Of a DNA stretch of 64,000 nt, positions 1-7,402 are shown one piece after another. The notes under the pieces are model-generated. The model made no database searches and had not been told where the DNA came from. It saw nothing but the letters and a program-made list of their open reading frames with translations. The first letter of the stretch is position 1, and each line of letters starts with the position of its first letter. Made by a program: the position numbers and the translations under genes. This stretch comes from Bradyrhizobium sp. PSBB068 (lineage in GTDB: Bacteria > Pseudomonadota > Alphaproteobacteria > Rhizobiales > Xanthobacteraceae): contig CP069300.1 of NCBI GenBank assembly GCA_016839165.1, positions 372,001-436,000 on the forward strand, in the 5' to 3' direction.

Positions 1-231
1 GGCATGCTGTCGCCGTCGAACACGCGAACCCAGACGCTGGAATGCGTCGAAGCCGGCGTGGTGCTGTCGGTGACCTACGATCAGGTCGAGCAGCTTTACG
101 TCCAGAATCCGGCGTTCGGCTTCTACTTCCTGCGCCTGGCCTCTGCCCGCCTGTTCCAGAATATCTCGACGCTCGAGCAGCAGCTCGCGCAGCACACCAC
201 GCCGAAGGTCGCGGAGCCTAAGCCTGCATGA
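1..231 (+). CDS. Cyclic nucleotide-binding domain protein, C-terminal part only
   Basis: This is the last 76 or so codons of a gene that begins left of the window. An in-frame ATG at 4 exists but is unlikely to be the true start, because what follows is the end of a cNMP-binding (Crp-like) fold: a beta segment (TLECVEAGVVLSVTY) followed by the helix with FGFYFLRLASARLFQNI. No DNA-binding helix-turn-helix follows, so this looks like a stand-alone sensor or regulatory domain rather than a transcription factor. The stop overlaps the next start by four bases (ATGA), so the two genes are translationally coupled. The family call is from general resemblance. Confidence 0.6.
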   Translation, partial: GMLSPSNTRTQTLECVEAGVVLSVTYDQVEQLYVQNPAFGFYFLRLASARLFQNISTLEQQLAQHTTPKVAEPKPA

Positions 232-1139
232 GCCCGGTGACCAGTTCTGGAGGCGCCGCAGTGCCGGATGACGACAGTCTGCTGGCCTCGCTCCGCTACC
301 TGTTTGCCGACATCATCGGCGACGAGGACGAGGGGCCGCCGGTGCTGCCCGACGCCTGCCCGGATCATCTCGGGCCTGTTGTCACCGAGGCCATCCATCT
401 GTTGATCGCCTATCAGAGCACGAGCTATGCCCAGCTCTATATCGACCGGCTCAATCGCTTCGTCGGCCGCCGCGGCGTCGACGACGCCCTGCTCGGCGAC
501 ATCGCCCGCCTGATGGCGGAGCGCATGGCCTATGAGGATGCTATCCGGATCGCGCAGCTCAAGCTCGGCGAAGCCCATGCGGCGGGCGGCCTCGCCGCGC
601 GCTCGGCCGACGACGTCAAGAAGCTCCGCCTTGACGAGTTGATCGACGCTTTGCCGGAGATGGTCGCCGATCCGATCCTTGCCGTGCTCGATCAGTTCGG
701 CTGGCGGCGCCGCCGGGTCTCGATCCGCTTCAGCGCCAACAATCGCTTCAGCGTTCGCCGGCTCAGGATCGAGGCGGGCCTGAAGCGCTGGCGGCTGTTC
801 TCGGGGCGCTACGCCAAGGAGCGGCTCTGGGTCGAGCGCTGGCTGCACATGATCGACCGCAGCCTGACCAAGCAGCCGGGCGCGGCTCGGGCGGTCGTGC
901 AGACCGCGACCATGATCCAGGGCTACGGCGATCCCTATCGCCAGGGCATCGCGGACTGGCACCTGATCATCGACGGGCTCGTCAAGCCGACCTTCGATGG
1001 CGCGCTCGCGCTTCCCGACCTCGCCGGCGCCATCGCCGAGGCCCGCGCCGCCATCATGCCCGACCCGCGGCAAGCGGCGCTGAAGCGCAAGATCGCGGAG
1101 ATTCGCGCGCGGGTGCCGGTAGCGTCCCAGGTGATCTAG
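228..1139 (+). CDS. DUF6537 protein resembling the C-terminal region of indolepyruvate ferredoxin oxidoreductase
   Basis: A 303-residue soluble protein. Residues about 90-115 (MAERMAYEDAIRIAQLKL) and about 235-250 (IQGYGDPYRQGIADWHLII) match the patterns I associate with the C-terminal region of indolepyruvate ferredoxin oxidoreductase IorB-type subunits, now called DUF6537. The catalytic oxidoreductase domains themselves are absent, and no thiamine- or iron-sulfur-binding motif is visible. The start overlaps the previous stop by four bases, so it is probably cotranscribed with the cNMP-binding protein. It could be a free-standing regulatory or structural domain. An IorA-type partner may lie upstream of the window. 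The function is not established. Confidence 0.6.
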   Translation: MSPVTSSGGAAVPDDDSLLASLRYLFADIIGDEDEGPPVLPDACPDHLGPVVTEAIHLLIAYQSTSYAQLYIDRLNRFVGRRGVDDALLGDIARLMAERMAYEDAIRIAQLKLGEAHAAGGLAARSADDVKKLRLDELIDALPEMVADPILAVLDQFGWRRRRVSIRFSANNRFSVRRLRIEAGLKRWRLFSGRYAKERLWVERWLHMIDRSLTKQPGAARAVVQTATMIQGYGDPYRQGIADWHLIIDGLVKPTFDGALALPDLAGAIAEARAAIMPDPRQAALKRKIAEIRARVPVASQVI

Positions 1140-1152
1140 CGCGCCAGCCGGT

Positions 1153-1368
1153 CTATGTTATTGCGACGACCTTGGCCAGCGCCTGCTGCCCGGCTTCGGT
1201 CAGCTCGGGGAGCGTCGTCCTGCCGCTCTTGGCGCACTTGATGATGTATCTGGCAACGCGCCTGCGGGTGGCATGTTCCTCGCCATGGAGCGCATCGGCG
1301 CAGACCTGGTCGAGCGCGAAGTTCATGGCGGCAAGCGTATGTGAGTCAAACCGTTCCTCGATCGTCAT
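1153..1368 (-). CDS. Small hypothetical protein (71 aa)
   Basis: A 71-residue helical, hydrophilic protein. It has no signal peptide, membrane segment or recognised domain. It starts MTIEERFDSHTLAAMNFALD and contains HATRRRVARYIIKCAKSGRT in the middle. Codon use matches the high-GC neighbours, and the short spacing to the next minus-strand gene suggests the two are cotranscribed. It resembles small conserved Bradyrhizobium proteins of unknown function. I cannot assign a role. Confidence 0.55.
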   Translation of the reverse strand: MTIEERFDSHTLAAMNFALDQVCADALHGEEHATRRRVARYIIKCAKSGRTTLPELTEAGQQALAKVVAIT

Positions 1369-1399
1369 AGCTGTCCTGTCGGTCCTCTTCGAGGCGCCG

Positions 1400-1591
1400 C
1401 TATTTGCGGAGTGTCAGCCATTCGCTGACTTCCATCACGGTCTCGGTTTGCCTGGCTCTCTTCATCAGCGTTTCGCGTTCCCGTCCCGGTGGCAGCTTGC
1501 GCGCTGCAATGCGCGAATCTTCGGCGAATTTTTGCAGGCGGTCCTCCAACGATCCGGGAGGCCGCGACCTGTTACGCTTCTTTTTGATCAT
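1400..1591 (-). CDS. Small basic hypothetical protein (63 aa)
   Basis: A 63-residue, strongly basic protein that starts MIKKKRNRSRPPGSLEDRL and contains DSRIAARKLPPGRERETLMK. It is predicted to be mostly helical, without membrane segments. The pattern (basic N-terminus, then a helix with RLQKFAEDSRIAARKLPPG) recurs, as I remember it, in small uncharacterised rhizobial proteins. It lies 31 bases upstream of the 71-residue gene on the same strand, so the two may form an operon. Function unknown. Confidence 0.5.
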   Translation of the reverse strand: MIKKKRNRSRPPGSLEDRLQKFAEDSRIAARKLPPGRERETLMKRARQTETVMEVSEWLTLRK

Positions 1592-1988
1592 GCTGCCTCC
1601 GACGTGAGACCAAAAGCTTAGGCAGGTGCCAAATTCGCGTCGTTAACCCATGACATTCGACAATTGAAAAAATTGCGATCTCCAGTCTCGCAAGAGCAGG
1701 CCGAGGGATCGCAAGGGCGGCCCGGGCATCGCAAACGCGATGCTGAGACCACAGGAACGATCTTCGGCGTCATGCGTAACACCATTGTGTTCGCTGCCTT
1801 GCTCCCCGAAAGGTGGCGAAACGCTCCGGTGACGGGCCCCGGCGAATTGTATCGCCGGGGCCCGCATATCGTCTCAAATTCAATGACGCTCGCCGAATGG
1901 CGCTTTCGCTGGGCAGCAACTGCGGCAATGCGGCAGGAACGATCCTCTCGGACCGTCGTTGGCGCCGGGAGATCACAGGAGAAGTGAC
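1592..1988. other. Intergenic region with a perfect 12-bp hairpin
   Basis: I see no convincing gene in these roughly 400 bases. At 1834-1863 there is a perfect inverted repeat, GGGCCCCGGCGA, then ATTGTA, then its exact reverse complement. There is no T-run after it, so it is either a factor-assisted terminator, a processing structure or a dispersed palindrome. The promoter of the PRC-barrel gene should lie to its right. Confidence 0.6.
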
Positions 1989-2351
1989 ATGGCGATGGAT
2001 GAAAAAGAGCTCGGAAACCTGATCGGCAGCGACAAGGTCGAGGGTACCGCGGTCTATGGATCGGATGAGCGCAAGATCGGCTCGATCGAGCGCGTGATGA
2101 TCGACAAGAAGAGTGGCCGGGTGTCCTATGCCGTGCTCGGCTTCGGCGGCATTCTCGGCCTCGGCAACGACCACTATCCGCTGCCCTGGCAATCGCTCAA
2201 ATACGACACGAAGCTTGGTGGCTATGTCACCGGCGTGACCGAGAGCCAGCTGCGCGGCGCGCCGAAATACGGCAGCGAACGGGACTGGAATTGGGCCGAC
2301 ATCGGCACCACCCGGGCTGTGAACGACTACTACGGTGTGCCGCTCGTCTGA
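1989..2351 (+). CDS. PRC-barrel domain protein
   Basis: A 120-residue soluble protein consisting of a PRC-barrel domain, with the pattern GTAVYGSDERKIGSIERVMID followed by VSYAVLGFGGILGLGNDHYP and LPWQSLKYD. Such small PRC-barrel proteins are common in Rhizobiales and are often stress- or envelope-related, but no precise role is known. I chose ATG 1989 over the upstream in-frame codons because it has AGGAGA eight bases before it (from about 1976) and gives the usual N-terminus. The C-terminus ends in a conserved tail (DIGTTRAVNDYYGVPLV). Confidence 0.85.
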   Translation: MAMDEKELGNLIGSDKVEGTAVYGSDERKIGSIERVMIDKKSGRVSYAVLGFGGILGLGNDHYPLPWQSLKYDTKLGGYVTGVTESQLRGAPKYGSERDWNWADIGTTRAVNDYYGVPLV

Positions 2352-2378
2352 GCGACGACGGCTTGCAGGGCTGGCTCT

Positions 2379-2418
2379 TTGTAAGGCTTGTTGCAAGGCT
2401 TGCCTGTTGCAAGGCTTT
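2379..2418. repeat. Three near-identical 12-bp direct repeats
   Basis: TTGTAAGGCTTG (2379-2390), TTGCAAGGCTTG (2391-2402) and TTGCAAGGCTTT (2407-2418) lie between the PRC-barrel gene and the Crp/Fnr regulator. They may be regulator sites or a short tandem duplication. Confidence 0.6.
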
Positions 2419-2513
2419 TGAAACGCCGACGGCGGCGATGCCCTGATAGTAACTGAACTGTACGGCGCTTGAGGACAGTAACCGTCGAGTCCTCCGGCGT
2501 CTGTACACTAGTG

Positions 2514-2548
2514 AACATACGTCAATAGCTGTGCAATGTAACATACGT
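2514..2548. promoter_or_regulatory. Direct repeat AACATACGT x2 upstream of the Crp/Fnr gene
   Basis: AACATACGT occurs at 2514-2522 and again at 2540-2548, 26 bases apart start to start (about two and a half helical turns), in a locally AT-richer stretch 50-80 bases before the regulator start. This is a candidate binding site for an unknown regulator. No match to the FNR consensus TTGAT-N4-ATCAA is present. Confidence 0.35.
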
Positions 2549-2596
2549 TATTGAAAACGGCTTGGCGGTTACCCGATTAAGCATGCGGGGAGACCA

Positions 2597-3364
2597 ATGT
2601 CGTTGGCATCGCTAGTCCGTAAATTGGAGCAGTTCGTAAGGCTTTCGCCGGTCGATCACGTCATTCTCAATCGTGCATCGACTGAGCGGGTCCGGCATTT
2701 TGCACCGCGCGTCGATATCGTCCGTGAAGGCGAGAAACCGAAGGATGTCCACCTGATCCTGTCCGGTTGGGCCTGTCGCTACAAGCAGCTCGAGGACGGA
2801 AGGCGCCAGGTGGTGTCGTTCTTCCTGCCCGGCGACATTTGCGACGTGAACGTCTTCATCCTGCGCGAGATGGATCATTCGATCGGCACCATCACCGCGG
2901 TGTCGATCGCGGATCTCTCGCGCGAGTTCTTCGACAAGGTCGCGGCCGGGCATCCGCGCATCGTCACCGCGTTCTGGTGGGAAACCCTGGTCAATGCGGC
3001 GATCCAGCGCGAATGGACCATGAGCCTCGGCCAGCGCACGGCGCTGGAGCGGATCGCTCATCTGCTCTGCGAGATCTGGCTGCGGCTGCGTCTTGCCGGT
3101 TTGACCCAGGGCGACAGCTGCGACTTCCCGTTGACGCAGGGCGACCTCGCCGACGCCACTGGACTCTCCAAGGTCCATGTCAATCGGACGCTACAGGAGC
3201 TGCGCGCCGACGGGCTGATCGTGCTCAAGGGCAAGACCCTGTCCGTCCCCAATCTCGACCGGCTGATGCGCGCAGGCCTGTTCAATCCGAACTATCTGCA
3301 TATGGATCACGAAGGGCGGCAGCTCGACGCCGTCGGCACGCAATCGGACGCCGCTGCGGGATGA
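2597..3364 (+). CDS. Crp/Fnr family transcriptional regulator
   Basis: A 255-residue regulator. Residues about 20-130 form a cNMP-binding-type beta roll (PKDVHLILSGWACRYKQL, then FLPGDICDVNVFIL). Residues about 150-225 form the Crp-type winged helix, with recognition region LTQGDLADATGLSKVHVNRT. There is no N-terminal cysteine cluster, so it is not an oxygen-sensing FNR. It falls in the group of rhizobial Crp-like proteins with unknown ligand. The start has GGGGAGA about seven bases upstream (2587-2593). It stands alone, with repeats in its upstream region that could be autoregulatory. Confidence 0.85.
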   Translation: MSLASLVRKLEQFVRLSPVDHVILNRASTERVRHFAPRVDIVREGEKPKDVHLILSGWACRYKQLEDGRRQVVSFFLPGDICDVNVFILREMDHSIGTITAVSIADLSREFFDKVAAGHPRIVTAFWWETLVNAAIQREWTMSLGQRTALERIAHLLCEIWLRLRLAGLTQGDSCDFPLTQGDLADATGLSKVHVNRTLQELRADGLIVLKGKTLSVPNLDRLMRAGLFNPNYLHMDHEGRQLDAVGTQSDAAAG

Positions 3365-3532
3365 CCGGCGCGCCCCCTCGGAGAGGCGCAACGCTTGGTC
3401 CTCCATGGATGCAAGCAGGACCGGGCGCACAGCGGTTCGCATGAGCGCGTTGCTGTCGTCGTCCGCTTAGAAACGATTTCCCTGTGCTTCGCGTTATTGA
3501 CCATTGTCGCCGACAATGATGGAGGCGATTGG

Positions 3533-3790
3533 ATGGTGCGCTATTTCTTCGATATCAGAGATGGCACTGGGCTCTATCCGGATGAAGAGGGGCTTGAGTT
3601 TGAGGATCAACGGGCCGCAGAACTGGAGGCCGCCCGTACTCTGGGCGAACTGGCCCGAGACCTTGCGTCACTGGACGACCGGCATGATTTTGCGATCGAA
3701 GTGCGGACCGAAGGCGGCCCCGTCTTCAAGGTCGTCTTCGTTTTCGAGGCAACCCATCTGAGACAACAAGGCAGCCTCAACTGGAGGTGA
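3533..3790 (+). CDS. DUF6894 family small protein
   Basis: An 85-residue acidic protein with the signature MVRYFFDIRDGTGLYPDEEG and a following AAELEAARTLGELARDL helix. This is the DUF6894 pattern, found in many copies in Bradyrhizobium and relatives with no known function. I chose ATG 3533 because GGAGG lies at 3521-3525 at the right distance. Longer in-frame upstream starts would add a non-conserved segment. It is monocistronic and convergent with the next gene. Confidence 0.8.
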   Translation: MVRYFFDIRDGTGLYPDEEGLEFEDQRAAELEAARTLGELARDLASLDDRHDFAIEVRTEGGPVFKVVFVFEATHLRQQGSLNWR

Positions 3791-4000
3791 TCACCTCACC
3801 GGGCGCCGCTGGCCGGTCGGAGCGGACTCGATTTTTGGCTGGGCGCGGTATGGTGCCGGCGGCGGTGCGTGTGGCGCACGCAATGTCGCGTCATTGTTGG
3901 GCTTGGTGATTGCCGGCGTCGCCGGATTGGCTGGCTCCGCTTCGACCGGAGCGGCGCAAAGTGTTGTAGCAAGAAATCCGAGCGCAATCTTCTTACCCAT
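3791..4000 (-). CDS. Small secreted proline-rich hypothetical protein
   Basis: A 69-residue protein with a Sec signal peptide (MGKKIALGFLATTLCAAPVEA, likely cleaved after VEA) followed by a low-complexity tail rich in Pro, Ala, Thr and Asn. I chose ATG 4000 over the longer frame because GGAGGGA precedes it by about nine bases and the signal peptide starts there. No domain is recognisable. The mature part is short and disordered, so it may be an envelope or periplasmic peptide. Confidence 0.55.
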   Translation of the reverse strand: MGKKIALGFLATTLCAAPVEAEPANPATPAITKPNNDATLRAPHAPPPAPYRAQPKIESAPTGQRRPVR

Positions 4001-4245
4001 CGTCGATCCCTCCGCCAGGCAACCAGCCGCATGGGAGCGCCCAAGCGTGGCGGAGGTGAGACCAAGGCTTGCGGCGATCGCGCCGGAGTGTCTCGTTTCG
4101 TCGCGGATTCCATACATGAACCAGCCGACCAACGACCCCGGCACCGGAGGTTGGCGGCACCAGGGTCGCTACTCCCGATGCGCTTGGGGGCTGATGTCGG
4201 GAGCTATGAGTCGACTCCCGCTGTTCCGCTTCGTTCCAGACGGCG
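4001..4245. other. Intergenic, no gene recognised
   Basis: This is upstream of the small secreted protein and downstream of the small membrane protein, both on the minus strand. Reading frames here show no family resemblance and no ribosome site. It probably only carries the promoter of the gene ending at 3791. Confidence 0.5.
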
Positions 4246-4473
4246 TCAGCCAATTCCTGATCGCGAGCGCGGATCAGTTGGCGCCCGCAAAGTGAAATCG
4301 CGAGCGGGTGATTCGACGCGGCGATGCACCGCGCCGCGCAGGATCGCCTCGGTGACCGCGCTGAGCAGCAGTGTCAGCAGGGTGAAGGTGATGATCTGCG
4401 CGCGGTTGCTCTTGGCGACCGGAGGGCGAGGCCGCGGCTGCATCGGCGAAGGCGCGGGGGCTTCGGCGCTCAT
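4246..4473 (-). CDS. Small single-span membrane protein (75 aa), hypothetical
   Basis: A 75-residue protein with a proline-rich cytoplasmic N-terminus (APAPSPMQPRPRPP), a single hydrophobic helix at about residues 26-45 (IITFTLLTLLLSAVTEAIL) and a basic tail. The architecture is that of a small anchored membrane protein. No family was recognised, and the coding status rests only on the open frame and the clear transmembrane helix. Confidence 0.4.
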   Translation of the reverse strand: MSAEAPAPSPMQPRPRPPVAKSNRAQIITFTLLTLLLSAVTEAILRGAVHRRVESPARDFTLRAPTDPRSRSGIG

Positions 4474-4847
4474 GGTTGACTACCTGGCTGATCACCCGTC
4501 CGGAACGGTGTGTTGCCGCCGCGGCGCTGCCCGGTGAATCCGTAAATGACTATAAAAGAAAGAAAATTTCCTGTGCCGCCGACGGTATACCTCCGTGGGG
4601 GAATGCAATCCCCCCAACCGGCCGCCACCTTGGTCCGGCTGACCTGCGCCGCGATGGCGCATGACCATCGCCACTATCGAGGCCTGAACCCGGATGTGAT
4701 TTTCGCGGGGCCGCAGGTGCATTCCGCCGCCGGAGATGTCATAAATGAGACAAGCTTCGGTTTGCGGAATTGTGCTGACGGCCTGACCCGGATTTCTTGC
4801 AATCACATTCATCGAAGTAAAAGGGCGTCAGCTTGTTGTTTCCTGCC
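4474..4847. other. Intergenic, with a possible PilZ-like remnant on the minus strand
   Basis: No complete gene is convincing. On the minus strand, a frame running from 4812 contains CLIYDISGGGMHLRP at about 4698-4752, which resembles the D-x-S-x-x-G turn of PilZ domains. The rest of the frame decays into arginine- and histidine-rich sequence, so at most this is a broken PilZ gene. The region also carries a C/G-rich hairpin near 4589-4614 (CTCCGTGGGGG then CCCCC). Confidence 0.3.
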
Positions 4848-5240
4848 ATGTCATCGTCGGTGTCGGTTGGTGCCCTGGTGGGATGGATGTTGCTTCTCAC
4901 CGCAAAGCACATCATCGCCGACTTCATGCTGCAGAACGCCTGGATGGCGATCGGCAAGGACCAGAAGACCGGCTGGGCCATGCCGCTGCTCGCGCATTGC
5001 CTGGTCCACCTTGCGGTCGCGCTGGCACTGATCCTGGTGGTGGCGCCGCGGTTCTGGTACGTCGCCTTCGTCGACTTCGTGATCCACATCATCGTCGATC
5101 GCTGCAAAGGCATCTGCGCCTCGCATTTCGGCGTGACGCTGGAATCGCACCATCCCTGGTTCTGGACCCTGATCGGGGTCGACCAGGCGCTGCATCACCT
5201 CACCGGCTTCGCGCTGTCGATCTACATGGCCGCGAACTGA
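4848..5240 (+). CDS. DUF3307 membrane protein
   Basis: A 130-residue integral membrane protein of the DUF3307 family. Features seen are an N-terminal helix with LLLTAKHIIADFMLQ, the KTGWAMPLLAHCLVHLAVAL helix, a third helix (FVDFVIHIIVDRCKG) and a final HHPWFWTLIGVDQALHHLT segment. The repeated His and Asp residues in the membrane (KHIIADF, AHCLVH, DFVIHIIVD, DQALHH) are the family signature and suggest a metal or proton function, but no activity is known. ATG 4848 is preferred over 4833, which adds only MLFPA. Confidence 0.8.
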   Translation: MSSSVSVGALVGWMLLLTAKHIIADFMLQNAWMAIGKDQKTGWAMPLLAHCLVHLAVALALILVVAPRFWYVAFVDFVIHIIVDRCKGICASHFGVTLESHHPWFWTLIGVDQALHHLTGFALSIYMAAN

Positions 5241-5487
5241 GCGACTCGCGACGCCGCCTCCCACAGCCCTGACCACGACCCTCCCGCCGAAGCCCGTTCC
5301 GACGGGATCCTGGTTTTGACGCGTTTTCTTGACGCGAACCGGTATTCCCTTCGCTTGAAGACGCTTTTGGCCGGGGCGGATGTGATTCGCGTGCAACGGG
5401 CAAGCCTCTTCGGCGACGACCGGAGGCCGTGGTTAACCTTTCGTTAGAGGATTGCGCGGCATCTTCCCGATCGAGGGGGATTTGCAA

Positions 5488-5895
5488 ATGTTTTCAAGCC
5501 GCGACGCCTTCGAGAACGATGCCTGCCCGGTTGCCGACGACCTGCTCGGCCAGATGTATCGCGCCAATCCGAACGGGCTTTCGTTGCTGGTCGCTAATGT
5601 CGCGCCCGATGTCCGGGCGAGGCTGGCGCTGTTCTGCTATCGGCGCAGCCATCTGCACGCACTCGCGGTGGCGATTGCGTCGAGCTGCAGCGAGTGGGAG
5701 CTGGTCAATTCCGGCGGCCGTGTCGGGTCGACGCTGTACGCGCTGTCGCGCGAGCCGGTCCGTGCCGCGGCCGTTTCGCATGGCGGCCGCAAGCCGATCA
5801 CGCTGTCGACCAAGCCGCTGTCGAGCTTCGCGCCGGTTGTCGATGACGAGCTCGACGACGAGGACGTCAGCGAGACGGTGACTGTGACGGCCTAA
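5488..5895 (+). CDS. Hypothetical protein (135 aa)
   Basis: A 135-residue soluble protein with an alpha-helical middle (NPNGLSLLVANVAPDVRARL, FCYRRSHLHALAVAIASSC) and an acidic C-terminal tail (DDELDDEDVSETVTV). ATG 5488 is chosen because GAGGGGG lies 8-14 bases before it. The upstream in-frame ATG at 5452 has no ribosome site. The CSEWELVNSGGRVGSTLY segment is reminiscent of small uncharacterised Bradyrhizobium proteins. I do not recognise a family. Confidence 0.6.
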   Translation: MFSSRDAFENDACPVADDLLGQMYRANPNGLSLLVANVAPDVRARLALFCYRRSHLHALAVAIASSCSEWELVNSGGRVGSTLYALSREPVRAAAVSHGGRKPITLSTKPLSSFAPVVDDELDDEDVSETVTVTA

Positions 5896-5902
5896 GCCGC
5901 GC

Positions 5903-6238
5903 TCAATCCGGCTGCGCGCTCGCGATGAGCGGCAGCCCGTGCCGGCGCCGCGCCATCGCGCATTCCGCGTCGCCCGGCTGGCAGGTCCGGCACACGTCCG
6001 GCCGCACCGCATAGACCACGCAGCGCGTTGCCTCTCCGATCTTCCCCGACAGCGCCGAGCAGCGATCGCCCTCGCAGCGCATCCCTGATTGTCGTGCGTT
6101 GACGAATTGCGCCGGGATCAGGTCGAGTTGCGTGTCGTCCTCGATCGTGAAGCGCGGCCAGTTCTCCGAATAGCTGCAACAGGCGCCGCAGGACTGGCAC
6201 GGGCTGTTGCCGGCCGCATCGATTGCGTCGTCGGCCAT
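5903..6238 (-). CDS. YkgJ-type cysteine cluster protein
   Basis: A 111-residue protein with the CxxCGxCC motif near the N-terminus (SPCQSCGACCSY) and further cysteines in GMRCEGDRCSAL, CVVYAVRPDVCRTC and AECAMA. This arrangement is that of the YkgJ (CxxCxxCC) cluster family, proposed to bind zinc or an iron-sulfur cluster. The typical pattern CxxYxxRPxxCRxC is present (CVVYAVRPDVCRTC). Its ATG overlaps the stop of the WYL regulator by one base (TGATG), so it is translated from the same message. Confidence 0.85.
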   Translation of the reverse strand: MADDAIDAAGNSPCQSCGACCSYSENWPRFTIEDDTQLDLIPAQFVNARQSGMRCEGDRCSALSGKIGEATRCVVYAVRPDVCRTCQPGDAECAMARRRHGLPLIASAQPD

Positions 6239-6936
6239 CAGGTGTCCCTCGGTGCTTCCCACACCAGGCTGCGTCGCCAGCGCGCCCTGAGCAGATCGCG
6301 CCGCTCCGGATACTTCTCGTCGTGGTAAACAGCGGTGACCACGCGGTCGGTGCGGAAGCTGCGGAAATCCTTGCGCAGCTCGCACCAGGCGGCAAGCAGC
6401 CGCACCGCCTCGTGATAGCCGACTGCGATCGGCCAGATCGTACGCTCGCTGTCGCGGCCGTGCTCGTCGCGATAGTTCAGCGTGATCTTCTTGCCCTCGT
6501 GGATCTGGCTGCGGGTCCTGACCATGTCGATGCGGTCGGGCTCCCGGTTCCAGGCGGAGCGGGCGCGGCTCGCCGGCTCCAGCACGAACGGCCGCAGCCG
6601 GTCGGGCACGGTCTCGGCAATCTTGGCCATCAGGTCCTCGGCGGCGCGCGCCAGCGCCGGATCGGCGTGGCCGATCACCCATTGCGCGCCGAGCACGCAG
6701 GCCTCGATCTCGTCGGGTGTCAGCATCAACGGCGGCAGGTCAAAACCCTTCTCCAGGATGTAGCCCATGCCGGCCTCGCCGCGGATCGGCACCCGCTGCT
6801 CGATCAGGCTGGCGATATCGCGATAGATGGTCCGCTTCGAGGTCTCGAGCTCGGCTGCGATCGCGTCCGCAGTCAAAGGCTTACGGGTGCGGCGGAGCAC
6901 CTGGATGATCTGAAACAGCCGGTCGGCGCGTCTCAT
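6238..6936 (-). CDS. YafY-type transcriptional regulator with HTH_11 and WYL domains
   Basis: A 232-residue regulator. The N-terminal HTH (MRRADRLFQIIQVLRR, then TADAIAAELETSKRTIYRD) is followed by a WYL domain from about residue 135, with TLNYRDEHGRDSERTIWPIAV and the turn YHEAVRLLAAWCELRKDFRSFRT split over two strands. WYL domains sense nucleic acid or small ligands. Many YafY-type proteins repress stress genes. ATG 6936 gives the canonical MRRADR start. A longer upstream frame is rejected. It is cotranscribed with the YkgJ gene, which may be its main co-product. Confidence 0.85.
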   Translation of the reverse strand: MRRADRLFQIIQVLRRTRKPLTADAIAAELETSKRTIYRDIASLIEQRVPIRGEAGMGYILEKGFDLPPLMLTPDEIEACVLGAQWVIGHADPALARAAEDLMAKIAETVPDRLRPFVLEPASRARSAWNREPDRIDMVRTRSQIHEGKKITLNYRDEHGRDSERTIWPIAVGYHEAVRLLAAWCELRKDFRSFRTDRVVTAVYHDEKYPERRDLLRARWRRSLVWEAPRDT

Positions 6937-7104
6937 GGCAACTCTCTTGGCAATTCTCTTCAGCGTCTTGACGACCGTCTTGACGCATCTCGCGGTGTCT
7001 CGACGCGTCGGCTTTTCTGCGTCCCGTCCGGCTGCTGCTGACAGCATGTTGGCAGCAGGTGGGGGCTATATCAGGACAACACCTCAAGTGAAGGGAATTT
7101 GTCC

Positions 7105-7338
7105 ATGGCGAATCTTGATGAACTCGGTTTCCGGCAAGCGCAGAGCTTCGCGCTGGAACAGCTGGTCACGGTCTACTCCACCTCCGGCGACCTGCGTTGG
7201 GCCCTGGTCGCGCTGATCGCACAGTCTGTCAGCACGGTCTGGTCCTACGGGCGGGCACGGCTGGTCAAGCGGGTTCGCGAGGCGGTTCGCCGCCTCGCAC
7301 CCGCAACCCCGCTCGGCAGTGAATGCCACTACTGCTGA
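7105..7338 (+). CDS. Small hypothetical protein (77 aa)
   Basis: A 77-residue protein starting MANLDELGFRQAQSFALEQL, with a moderately hydrophobic central helix (LRWALVALIAQSVSTVWSY), a basic segment (ARLVKRVREAVRRL) and a C-terminal CHYC. The helix could be a weak membrane span or an amphipathic helix. ATG 7105 has AAGGGAA upstream. No family is recognised. It is divergent from the WYL regulator. Confidence 0.5.
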   Translation: MANLDELGFRQAQSFALEQLVTVYSTSGDLRWALVALIAQSVSTVWSYGRARLVKRVREAVRRLAPATPLGSECHYC

Positions 7339-7402
7339 CACCATGCTGGCAGCAGGGGACAGCTAGCCTCAATTCACGACTACAGGCGATCGGGAGCTTC
7401 AT

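Noticed and set aside
123..1073. A 316-codon minus-strand frame opposite the DUF6537 gene
   Set aside because: No ribosome site and shadow-like composition. The plus-strand protein has recognisable motifs and couples to the gene before it.
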